Source: Clostridiales bacterium
GTDB taxonomy: Bacteria > Bacillota > Clostridia > Tissierellales > Dethiosulfatibacteraceae
Length of the DNA stretch: 7,449 nt
Direction of reading: 5' to 3'
Assembly: GCA_003539375.1 (NCBI GenBank)
Contig: DPPH01000243.1
Span: forward strand, 1 to 7,449
Part shown: in pieces, positions 1-5,600 of the stretch
Layout of the letters: the number at the start of each line of letters is the position of its first letter
Position numbering within the stretch: position 1 is the first letter of the stretch
The notes under the pieces: generated by a model
The model's input: only the letters and a program-made list of their open reading frames with translations
Databases searched by the model: none
Told to the model about the DNA's origin: nothing
Made by a program: the position numbers and the translations under genes

Positions 1-146
1 ATTATGTCCTTTTCATCAATTTTTAGATATATTTTCATTATATCTCCACATTTGGCGTTTCCTACTTCACCAACTCCATCGGCATCTTTGATTTCTCCTA
101 CGTTTCTAGGATTTTTAAAGTGATCCATTACTTCTTCTGTATACAT
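1..146 (-). CDS. nifU: IscU/NifU-type iron-sulfur cluster scaffold protein, N-terminal part (cut by left window edge)
   Basis: Only the first 48 codons are in the window; the gene continues past base 1. The visible protein begins MYTEEVMDHFKNPRNVGEI and contains VGNAKCGDIMKIYLKI, the start of the U-type scaffold fold. Cys33 in the AKCGD motif is the first of the three conserved cluster-ligand cysteines; the other two should lie outside the window. In this family the protein receives sulfur from IscS and assembles [2Fe-2S] and [4Fe-4S] clusters in the cytoplasm. The ATG at 146-144 follows the iscS stop by 4 bases, and its ribosome site (GGGAGG at 161-156, spacer 9) lies inside the end of iscS, so translation is probably coupled. 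It could be called iscU; nifU is the usual name for the stand-alone scaffold gene in Clostridia. SufU is less likely because the sequence around Cys33 is of the IscU/NifU type and there are no suf genes nearby. Confidence 0.93.
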   Translation of the reverse strand, partial: MYTEEVMDHFKNPRNVGEIKDADGVGEVGNAKCGDIMKIYLKIDEKDI

Positions 147-150
147 TTAA

Positions 151-1320
151 TTATTCCTCCCTTTTACTGTATAGCGGTGACATTTGTCTTAGTCTTTTAA
201 CTACATTGATTAGTTTTTCTACTGTATAATCTACATCTTCCTCTGTATTGTAATCTGATAAACTTAATCTTAAGGATCCGTGAGCTATCTCATGAGGCAG
301 TCCTATAGACATGAGCACGTGGGATGGATCTAAAGATCCTGAAGTACAAGCTGAACCACTGGATGCACTGATACCTTCCATGTCTAAATACAGTAGAAGG
401 GATTCTCCCTCTATATACTTAAATGAAAAGTTTACATTTCCCGGTAATCTTTTTTCTCTATGTCCGTTTAACTGACACTCTGGAATTTCTTTATCTATTT
501 TTTCGATTAATCTATCTCTTAGTTTTATTAGTTTTTCTCTTTTTTGGTCGAAATTATTATAGGCTATATCAGCTGCTTTGCCTAACCCTGCTATTCCAGG
601 TACATTTTCTGTACCTGCTCTTTTATTCTTCTCTTGAGCACCACCGTGGATTAGGTTATGAATTCGAGTACCTTTTTTAATGTATAGGGCACCTACACCT
701 TTCGGTCCGTGAATTTTATGAGCTGATAAAGATAATAAATCTATATTCATATCTTTAACATCTATTACTTCATTACCTACTGCCTGGACTGCATCGGTAT
801 GGAAGTAAATATCGTGTTTTTTAGCAATTTCTCCAATTTCTTTAATAGGTTGAACAGTTCCTATTTCATTATTTGCGAACATTATGCTTATAAGTACAGT
901 ATTGTCTTTGATGGATTCTTCCAACTGCTTAATGTCTACAAGTCCATTTTCATCTACATCTAGATAGGTTACTTCTGCACCCTTTTTTTCTAAATATTCA
1001 CAGGTGTGTAATATTGCATGGTGTTCAATTTTAGTTGTTATTATATGGTTTCCTTTTTTTTCGTTGGCAGAAAGTATTCCTTTAATAGCCCAGTTATCAG
1101 CTTCAGAACCTCCACCGGTGAAATATATTTCATCAGGATTGCTGTTTAGCAATCTTGCTACTTTTACTCTTGAGTTTTCTACTGCTTTTTTTGCCAGCTG
1201 ACCGAAGTTGTAAATACTAGAGGGATTTCCGTATAATTCACTGTAATATTTTTGCATTTCTTCTATTACTTCATCTTTTACTCTTGTAGTCGCTGCATTG
1301 TCAAAATATACTTTTCTCAT
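151..1320 (-). CDS. iscS: Cysteine desulfurase, group I (IscS/NifS)
   Basis: This is a PLP enzyme that converts L-cysteine to L-alanine and holds the sulfur as a persulfide for iron-sulfur assembly and tRNA thiolation. At 389 residues it is full length. It begins with the family signature YFDNAATT (residues 5-12). PLP contacts are visible: GGGSEADN at 69-76, His101 (IEHHAI), Asp176 and Gln179 in HTDAVQA, and the Schiff-base Lys202 in SAHKIHGPKG. The persulfide-carrying Cys325 lies in SSGSACTSGSLDPSHVL, the extended mobile loop that separates group I (IscS/NifS) from SufS-type enzymes. Arg352 in RLSL probably binds the substrate carboxylate. The start codon overlaps the iscR stop as ATGA, and AAGGAGG (1334-1328, spacer 7) confirms it. 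Position between iscR and the scaffold gene supports a role in general cluster assembly; by analogy with B. subtilis YrvO it may also supply MnmA. A nitrogenase-specific role is not indicated. Confidence 0.97.
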   Translation of the reverse strand: MRKVYFDNAATTRVKDEVIEEMQKYYSELYGNPSSIYNFGQLAKKAVENSRVKVARLLNSNPDEIYFTGGGSEADNWAIKGILSANEKKGNHIITTKIEHHAILHTCEYLEKKGAEVTYLDVDENGLVDIKQLEESIKDNTVLISIMFANNEIGTVQPIKEIGEIAKKHDIYFHTDAVQAVGNEVIDVKDMNIDLLSLSAHKIHGPKGVGALYIKKGTRIHNLIHGGAQEKNKRAGTENVPGIAGLGKAADIAYNNFDQKREKLIKLRDRLIEKIDKEIPECQLNGHREKRLPGNVNFSFKYIEGESLLLYLDMEGISASSGSACTSGSLDPSHVLMSIGLPHEIAHGSLRLSLSDYNTEEDVDYTVEKLINVVKRLRQMSPLYSKREE

Positions 1321-1745
1321 TGACGAGCCTCCTTGGGAAATTCATTTCTTTTTTGTACCATGTCTTGTAACGTAGTGTTGTCGATTATATTGTTTATGCT
1401 TTTTTCTATATCTTCAAAAATTATTCGGGTTACACAGGTATTTTCTTTACCGCATTTATCATTTTTAAGGCAATCAGAAGAACTTATGTCTCCTTCTAAT
1501 GCTCTAAGTATCATACCTACGGTAATATCTTTCGGTTCTTTTGCTAGTAGGTATCCACCCTGCTTACCTCTAATAGTCTCAATATATCCTGATTTTTTTA
1601 GTTTAGCTAAAAGCTGTTCTAAATAGCTCTCAGGTATGCTGTATTTTTCTGAAATAGACTTTAAGTTTATTGGACCTTTTCCATAAAAAAAGGCCAACTC
1701 CAGTGAAGCTTTTAGCCCATATCTTCCTTTTGTTGATAAAAGCAT
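1317..1745 (-). CDS. iscR: IscR-type Rrf2-family transcriptional regulator with three cluster cysteines
   Basis: The 142-residue protein has the Rrf2 layout: an N-terminal winged helix (MLLSTKGRYG start, recognition region about 26-50, wing IRGKQGGYLLAK at 58-69) and a long C-terminal dimerisation helix. Cys92, Cys98 and Cys104 form the C-x5-C-x5-C triad that binds a [2Fe-2S] cluster in E. coli IscR, at identical residue numbers. Glu43 in SYLEQLL also matches the E. coli residue linked to discrimination between type 1 and type 2 sites. The fourth E. coli ligand, His107, is Arg107 here, so the cluster would need a different ligand or be labile. CymR, which holds this place in B. subtilis, lacks such cysteines as I recall, so an IscR call is preferred. 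It is first in the operon, with AGGAGG 6 bases before the ATG and two IscR-like sites at its promoter, which points to feedback repression by the clustered form. Confidence 0.9.
   Translation of the reverse strand: MLLSTKGRYGLKASLELAFFYGKGPINLKSISEKYSIPESYLEQLLAKLKKSGYIETIRGKQGGYLLAKEPKDITVGMILRALEGDISSSDCLKNDKCGKENTCVTRIIFEDIEKSINNIIDNTTLQDMVQKRNEFPKEARQ
1328..1334 (-). promoter_or_regulatory. Ribosome binding site of iscS within the iscR 3' end
   Basis: AAGGAGG encoded by the last iscR codons (Pro-Lys-Glu-Ala) lies 7 bases before the iscS ATG, which itself overlaps the iscR stop (ATGA). It shows the start of iscS and implies coupled synthesis of regulator and enzyme. Confidence 0.85.
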
Positions 1746-1751
1746 CTTTTT

Positions 1752-1757
1752 CCTCCT
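1752..1757 (-). promoter_or_regulatory. Ribosome binding site of iscR
   Basis: AGGAGG lies 6 bases upstream of the ATG at 1745-1743. It fixes the start that gives the MLLSTKGRYG N-terminus expected of IscR proteins. Confidence 0.85.
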
Positions 1758-1782
1758 AATCCCGACTTATTTTATAGGGTAT
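1758..1782 (-). promoter_or_regulatory. Putative IscR operator 2 (type 1-like), at and after the transcription start
   Basis: Read on the minus strand, this 25-base element begins ATACCC and ends AAGTCGGGATT. Against the E. coli type 1 IscR consensus as I remember it (ATASYYGACTRDWWW followed by AGTCRGSTAT) it agrees at 20 of 25 positions by hand count. It starts just downstream of the -10 box and covers the expected transcription start near 1780. A repressor bound here would block initiation. The consensus is recalled, not looked up, and the element is only partly palindromic, so this is a prediction. Confidence 0.55.
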
Positions 1783-1802
1783 AAAAAGTATACAATACCC
1801 TA
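1775..1802 (-). repeat. Perfect 8-base inverted repeat around the iscR -10 box
   Basis: TAGGGTAT (1802-1795) and ATACCCTA (1782-1775) are exact inverted copies separated by 12 bases that contain TATACT. The arms are the facing outer ends of the two IscR-like elements. It could be read instead as a single operator centred on the -10 box. Confidence 0.75.
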
Positions 1803-1815
1803 CTTGTTTTGTCAA
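1787..1815 (-). promoter_or_regulatory. Sigma-A promoter of the iscR-iscS-nifU operon
   Basis: TTGACA (1815-1810) is followed after exactly 17 bases by TATACT (1792-1787), a near-perfect housekeeping promoter. Transcription would start around 1780, giving a leader of about 35 bases before iscR. The box sequences are strong enough that control by repression is more likely than by activation. Confidence 0.85.
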
Positions 1816-1819
1816 GATT
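1795..1819 (-). promoter_or_regulatory. Putative IscR operator 1 (type 1-like), over the -35 box and spacer
   Basis: The 25-base element begins AATCTTGACAAAA and ends AAGTAGGGTAT on the minus strand. It contains the whole -35 hexamer and most of the spacer. By hand count it agrees at 20 of 25 positions with the recalled E. coli IscR type 1 consensus, including the right half AGT-x-GGGTAT. Binding would hide the -35 box from RNA polymerase. The E. coli iscR promoter also carries two type 1 sites. Confidence 0.55.
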
Positions 1820-1824
1820 ACAAG

Positions 1825-1860
1825 AAAAAAAGATGAATTAGTTAAGGTATAATTCATCTT
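1825..1860 (-). terminator. Intrinsic terminator of the aspS-to-orf165 transcription unit
   Basis: On the minus strand AAGATGAATTA (1860-1850) pairs perfectly with TAATTCATCTT (1840-1830) across a 9-base loop, followed by a run of T to 1825. The stem is 11 base pairs but AT-rich, so it is weaker than a typical GC-rich terminator. It overlaps the last codons and the stop codon of the 165-residue ORF. On the plus strand no T-run follows, so it acts in one direction only. It ends about ten bases before the -35 box of the isc promoter and insulates that promoter from read-through. Confidence 0.8.
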
Positions 1861-2335
1861 CGAATTCATCAAGAAGACCAAACTCGTATTTTAAAGTTTT
1901 GATCTGGTTTTCGTATTCTACAATATCTATTTCGTTATTGTACAGCATATCATCAAGAATTCTCTTTCCACCGTCGTAGAAAAATATTTCCTTGCAAGGC
2001 CATATAATATCCTTAGTCTCTTCTTTTGTGTCAGCTTCTTCTACTGCAAAGTTGGCTTCCTCCATTAAAGTATAATCTTTAGATCCAAGAATATACAGCT
2101 TTTTTATGTTGATGTTTTTACTTTCGTAAAAATTTCTAATTTTCTTTTTTAGTAGAAGTTGGTCTTTACTTACTTCACAGTTTTCAAGTTCCTGTCCTGA
2201 TGAAAGTATTTTTTCATTGTAGTATTCAATTATAACGTTGTAAGACTTATCTTCTTTTAGATTTTTTGTACTGTCTTTTATTTCATCTATAAAACTATCG
2301 CTGTATAGATTTTCTATTTGTATTTTTTTTATCAT
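1838..2335 (-). CDS. Uncharacterised 165-residue acidic protein, possible SHOCT-like C-terminus
   Basis: I do not recognise the family. The protein is soluble by appearance: no signal peptide, no membrane segment, rich in Glu, Asp and Lys. The N-terminal part (about 1-95) alternates strand-like stretches (MIKKIQIENLY, YNVIIEYYN, IKKLYILGS) with charged helices. A middle segment carries IIWPCKEIFFYDGGKR (110-125) with Trp112 and Cys114. The last 40 residues resemble a helical hairpin, with a pattern (ILDDMLYNNEIDIVEYENQI) like the short SHOCT motif, LxxLxxxGxIxxxEFexxK; this likeness is judged by eye. Its ATG overlaps the rarA stop as ATGA, and an AGAGGTG ribosome site precedes it, so it is a real, translationally coupled gene. 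It is the last gene before the terminator. The tie to rarA could mean a function near replication stress, but this is only context. Confidence 0.8.
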   Translation of the reverse strand: MIKKIQIENLYSDSFIDEIKDSTKNLKEDKSYNVIIEYYNEKILSSGQELENCEVSKDQLLLKKKIRNFYESKNINIKKLYILGSKDYTLMEEANFAVEEADTKEETKDIIWPCKEIFFYDGGKRILDDMLYNNEIDIVEYENQIKTLKYEFGLLDEFEDELYLN

Positions 2336-3666
2336 TTCTGCACCTCTTTATCCAGGTTTTCAAGATACTCTAAGTATTTTTTCATCTTCTTTTCGTAACC
2401 TATGTTTCCCGGATTATAAAACTTATCATTTATTCCTTTCGGTAAGTATCTTTGTTTTACATAGTTGTATTTGTAGTTATGAGGGTATTTGTATATACCG
2501 TCACTTGTATCTTTATCTTGTTTATAGCTTTCATCTTTTAAGTAGCTTGGAACATTTATGTTTGATTTTTCAGCTTTAGACATTGCCCTATTAATACCCA
2601 TGTAGGAAGTATTGCTTTTAGGAGCACATGCTATATATACTACAGCTTGGGCTAAAAGTATCCTAGCTTCAGGCATACCGATAATCTCTACAGCTTTAAA
2701 TGCATTTACGGCGACTTCTAAGGCTTTAGGGTCTGCATTACCTACATCTTCAGATGCACAGATGATAATTCTCCTGCCTATAAACTTAGGGTCCTCTCCT
2801 GCAACCAGCATTTTTGCTAGATAAAAAAGGGCTGCATCAGGATCTGAACCCCGCATACTTTTAATGAAAGCCGATATATAGTCGTAATGCTTATCTCCGT
2901 TTTTATCGTAGAAATTAGTATTTTTTTGAATGCTTTCCCTTGCTACGTCTCTTGTAATTTCAATATTTCCATCTTTATTATTTTTAGTAGTTGTAACTGC
3001 TAGTTCTAAGGCATTTAAAGCTTTTCTACCGTCTCCATTGGAGTAGTTTGCTATAATTTCTAGAGCTTCATCGTGAACTACTATAGGTTTTTTCCCAAGT
3101 CCCTTTTTTTCGTTTTCAATGGTATATTCCAACAGTCTTTTAATATTCTCCGCTGTTAATGGCTTTAGTTCAAATATTGTAGATCTTGACAAGAGGGCGT
3201 TGTTAACTTCAAAGTAAGGATTTTCTGTAGTTGCTCCTATGAGAATTATGGTTCCATTTTCTACATAGGGCAGGAGAGCATCCTGCTGAAGCTTATTAAA
3301 CCTGTGTATCTCATCTATAAAAACTATGGTCTGTCTATTGTGCATAGATATATCATTTATGGCTTCCTGAATATACTGCTTAATATCTTTTACACCTGAA
3401 GTAACTGCATTAAGGACTTTAAAAGTTTTTTTCGTTTGTTCTGCAATTATTTTACCTAAAGTTGTCTTACCGCTTCCAGTAGGTCCATGAAGGATGATAG
3501 AGCTTATCATATCCGCTTCTATCATCCTCCTAAGCATTTTACCTTCACTTATTATGTGTTCTTGACCAAAAAACTCATCCAGAGTTTCCGGTCTCATTCG
3601 ATCGGCTAAAGGTTTATTTTTATCTATAAACTTTTCATAACTTCTACTAAAAAAATCATTTTCCAT
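2332..3666 (-). CDS. rarA: Replication-associated recombination protein A (RarA/MgsA), AAA+ ATPase
   Basis: RarA is a cytoplasmic AAA+ ATPase of the WRNIP1/Mgs1 family that acts at stalled replication forks and interacts with single-strand-binding protein. The 444-residue length is normal. In order: PLADRMRPETLDEFFGQEH (19-37, family N-terminal signature), Walker A GPTGSGKTT (61-69), Walker B VFIDEIH (115-121), sensor 1 GATTENP (144-150) and the arginine-finger region ALLSRS (157-162). The C-terminal part contains YDYISAFIKSMRGSDPDAALFYLA, typical of the helical tetramerisation region. The P-loop reads GPTGSGKTT, whereas GPPGTGKTT is common in this family; all catalytic positions are kept. 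The ATG lies 7 bases after the glyA stop with no clear Shine-Dalgarno nearby (nearest AAAGGCGG is over 20 bases away), so it may rely on ribosomes finishing glyA. The gene follows tcdA directly in B. subtilis as I recall, while here three genes intervene. Confidence 0.96.
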   Translation of the reverse strand: MENDFFSRSYEKFIDKNKPLADRMRPETLDEFFGQEHIISEGKMLRRMIEADMISSIILHGPTGSGKTTLGKIIAEQTKKTFKVLNAVTSGVKDIKQYIQEAINDISMHNRQTIVFIDEIHRFNKLQQDALLPYVENGTIILIGATTENPYFEVNNALLSRSTIFELKPLTAENIKRLLEYTIENEKKGLGKKPIVVHDEALEIIANYSNGDGRKALNALELAVTTTKNNKDGNIEITRDVARESIQKNTNFYDKNGDKHYDYISAFIKSMRGSDPDAALFYLAKMLVAGEDPKFIGRRIIICASEDVGNADPKALEVAVNAFKAVEIIGMPEARILLAQAVVYIACAPKSNTSYMGINRAMSKAEKSNINVPSYLKDESYKQDKDTSDGIYKYPHNYKYNYVKQRYLPKGINDKFYNPGNIGYEKKMKKYLEYLENLDKEVQK

Positions 3667-3673
3667 ATTTTTA

Positions 3674-4900
3674 TTAATTATTATCCGCCTTTGCGCTTAA
3701 TTTAGCAACTCTTTCAATTAGTTTTTCTTTATCCTGCTTTTTAAGTATAGCATCATTTATAATATCTGCAAGTTCCGACATATCTTCTTCTTTAAGACCC
3801 ATGGTAGTTATGGCCGGAGTACCTACTCTAATGCCACTGGTAACAAATGGGCTTTCTGGATCATCAGGGATAGTGTTTTTATTTACAGTAATGTTTATTT
3901 CATCAAGTAATTTTTCTGCATCTTTCCCTGTAATATTTTTACTTCTAAGGTCTAAAAGCATAAGGTGGTTATCTGTACCACCAGAAACTACTCTGAAATC
4001 TCTTTTAGCAAATTCTTCAGCTAACACTTTAGCATTTTTAATTATTTGTTTCTGATATTCTTTAAAATCATCTTGTAAAGCTTCTTTAAAGGATACAGCT
4101 TTTGCAGCTATTACATGCATCAATGGTCCACCTTGAGTTCCCGGGAAAATTGCTTTATCAATTTTTTTTGCATGTTCTTTCTTACAAAGAATTGCTCCAC
4201 CTCTTGGTCCTCTCAATGTCTTATGAGTAGTAGTAGTAACTACGTCTGCATATTCTACTGGGTTTGGATGTAATCCTGCTGCTATTAATCCTGCAATATG
4301 TGCCATATCTACCATTAATATAGCTCCAACTTCATCGGCAATTTCTCTAAATTTCTTAAAGTCTATGATTCTAGAATATGCACTTGCTCCTGCAATTATC
4401 ATTTTTGGTTTTTCTTTTAATGCTAATTTTTTTACCTGATCGTAATCTATAGTTTCAGTTTCTTTATCTACTCCGTAAGGAATGATTTCATATTGTTTCC
4501 CTGAAAAATTTACAGGACTTCCATGGGTAAGGTGACCACCTTCTGAAAGATTCATCCCAAGTATCTTATCTCCTGGTTCTAAGAAAGCAAAATATACAGC
4601 TATGTTGGCGCTTGAGCCAGAATGAGGCTGTACGTTAGCATGTTCTGCATTAAATAGTTTTTTAAGTCTTTCTATAGCTAGTATTTCTACTTCATCTACA
4701 AACTCACATCCTCCATAGTATCTCTTATTAGGATAACCTTCAGCATATTTATTTGTAAGCTGACTTCCCATAGCTTCAAGAACTGCCTTTGATACTATAT
4801 TTTCTGAAGCTATAAGTTCAATATTTCTGTGCTGTCTTTCAATTTCCCTTTGTATGGAATTGTAAATTTCTTCATCTGCTTTTTTTACATTTTCAAACAT
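3674..4900 (-). CDS. glyA: Serine hydroxymethyltransferase
   Basis: This cytoplasmic PLP enzyme interconverts serine and glycine with tetrahydrofolate, giving 5,10-methylene-THF for thymidylate, purine and methionine synthesis. The 408 residues are close to the usual bacterial length. Diagnostic segments are ELIASENIVS (28-37), NKYAEGYPNKRYYGG (50-64), SGSSAN (94-99), GGHLTHGSPVNFSG (121-134) with the PLP-stacking histidine, MVDMAHIAG (196-204) with Asp198 facing the PLP nitrogen, and VTTTTHKTLRGPRGG (221-235) with Schiff-base Lys227. The ribosome site AAAGGAGAG overlaps the stop of the upstream csoR-like gene; the gap is 11 bases, too short for a glycine riboswitch or separate promoter. It therefore seems to be transcribed with its upstream neighbours. 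Its place between the repressor gene and rarA is unlike the B. subtilis order and suggests an insertion into a conserved cluster. Confidence 0.98.
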   Translation of the reverse strand: MFENVKKADEEIYNSIQREIERQHRNIELIASENIVSKAVLEAMGSQLTNKYAEGYPNKRYYGGCEFVDEVEILAIERLKKLFNAEHANVQPHSGSSANIAVYFAFLEPGDKILGMNLSEGGHLTHGSPVNFSGKQYEIIPYGVDKETETIDYDQVKKLALKEKPKMIIAGASAYSRIIDFKKFREIADEVGAILMVDMAHIAGLIAAGLHPNPVEYADVVTTTTHKTLRGPRGGAILCKKEHAKKIDKAIFPGTQGGPLMHVIAAKAVSFKEALQDDFKEYQKQIIKNAKVLAEEFAKRDFRVVSGGTDNHLMLLDLRSKNITGKDAEKLLDEINITVNKNTIPDDPESPFVTSGIRVGTPAITTMGLKEEDMSELADIINDAILKKQDKEKLIERVAKLSAKADNN

Positions 4901-4911
4901 TTTACTCTCCT

Positions 4912-5175
4912 TTACTTTTTACTGTATTTTACGATAATTTCGATTAATTCATCCAGTGCCTTTTCAGGATCTTCATGTTGAACTCTGCTTTTTATACAAT
5001 CTTTCGTGTAATTTTCAAGGACTATACCACCGACGCTGTTTAATGCTGATTTTGCAGCGGTAATTTGGGTAAGAATGTCTCCACAGAATTTTTCTTCTTC
5101 TATCATTCTTTCTATACCCTTTATCTGTCCTTCTATTCTTTTAAGTCTGTTGATTAATTTTTTATTATCACTCAT
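4912..5175 (-). CDS. CsoR/FrmR-family repressor with Cys31-Tyr56-Cys60, CstR-like
   Basis: The 87-residue, all-helical protein is a DUF156 (CsoR/RcnR/FrmR/CstR) repressor: INRLKRIEGQIKGIERMIEEE (8-28) and FCGDILTQITAAKSAL (30-45) are the family core. Copper-sensing CsoR uses Cys-His-Cys. Here the first cysteine (Cys31) and last (Cys60 in ENYTKDC) are present, but the middle histidine position is Tyr56. Loss of that histidine with retention of two cysteines resembles CstR, which senses persulfides through Cys31 and Cys60 in S. aureus, as I recall. A role in sulfide/persulfide sensing is therefore more likely than copper sensing, but the targets are unknown: no copper exporter, rhodanese or persulfide dioxygenase is in view. 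It follows the RseC-family gene after 12 bases with an AAGAGGTG ribosome site and precedes glyA. The family call is firm; the ligand is inference. Confidence 0.9.
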   Translation of the reverse strand: MSDNKKLINRLKRIEGQIKGIERMIEEEKFCGDILTQITAAKSALNSVGGIVLENYTKDCIKSRVQHEDPEKALDELIEIIVKYSKK

Positions 5176-5187
5176 ATCTTACACCTC

Positions 5188-5589
5188 TTAGAGTTTTCTT
5201 ATATCTTCTATAATTAAAGTATCTTTAAGTAAGTATTTGTCGATAGCTTTCATAATGAAATAAGAAGCTATTAAGGAAACTAATCCCATTAATCCAGCTA
5301 CTGCTTCTCCTAATTGTAAAGTATTCATGGAGTAAGCAATTGTAACTATCATTATTATTAAAGGTAATCCGTAAGCTAAAACAGAATATAATAGTATGTT
5401 TTTAGCTCTGGCATTTAACTCAACAAACTCTCCAGTATGGTAGTCGTCATTTTTGATTCTTATGATATGTCCACTGTCGCTGCAACCACTGCTGCAGGAT
5501 GAACAATTATCTCCACAGGATGATGCTCTAGGTACTTTTACCAAAGCTTCTTCCTTATCTATATGAACTACTTGTCCTATTTTTTTCAT
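5188..5589 (-). CDS. RseC/MucC-family (SoxR-reducing system) cysteine-rich membrane protein
   Basis: The 133-residue protein begins with a short beta-like segment (MKKIGQVVHIDKEEALVKVPR), then a cysteine cluster C25-x3-C29-x2-C32-x3-C36, a second soluble stretch, and two hydrophobic helices (about 65-87 and 94-114). This is the layout of the RseC/MucC family (PF04246), in which a cysteine-rich N-terminus sits in the cytoplasm ahead of two membrane spans. In E. coli RseC works with the Rsx/Rnf-like complex to keep SoxR reduced. No soxR or rnf gene is visible here, so its electron partner is unknown; a redox or metal-cluster role is inferred from the cysteines alone. ATG 11 bases after the tcdA stop, with GGAAGTGA upstream as ribosome site. 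The close link to a two-cysteine CsoR-family repressor suggests a thiol or redox theme for the pair. Confidence 0.88.
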   Translation of the reverse strand: MKKIGQVVHIDKEEALVKVPRASSCGDNCSSCSSGCSDSGHIIRIKNDDYHTGEFVELNARAKNILLYSVLAYGLPLIIMIVTIAYSMNTLQLGEAVAGLMGLVSLIASYFIMKAIDKYLLKDTLIIEDIRKL

Positions 5590-5600
5590 TTCATCACTTC

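Noticed and set aside
423..680. Open frame on the plus strand rich in Leu, Phe and Tyr
   Set aside because: It lies opposite conserved iscS codons, shows low-complexity antisense composition and has no function of its own. The same holds for plus-strand frames at 1004-1201, 1333-1626, 2612-2824, 3801-4055, 5674-5943, 6683-6997 and 7001-7213.
1317..1745. CymR (cysteine metabolism repressor) identity for the Rrf2 gene
   Set aside because: Position matches cymR of B. subtilis, but the C-x5-C-x5-C triad at 92/98/104 is the cluster-binding signature of IscR.
4138..4147. Perfect palindrome TTCCCGGGAA
   Set aside because: It lies inside glyA and encodes the conserved Phe-Pro-Gly; no second copy or promoter is nearby, so chance is the simplest explanation.
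4901..4911. Glycine riboswitch or own promoter for glyA
   Set aside because: Only 11 bases separate it from the upstream stop and these hold the ribosome site; nothing resembling an aptamer is present.
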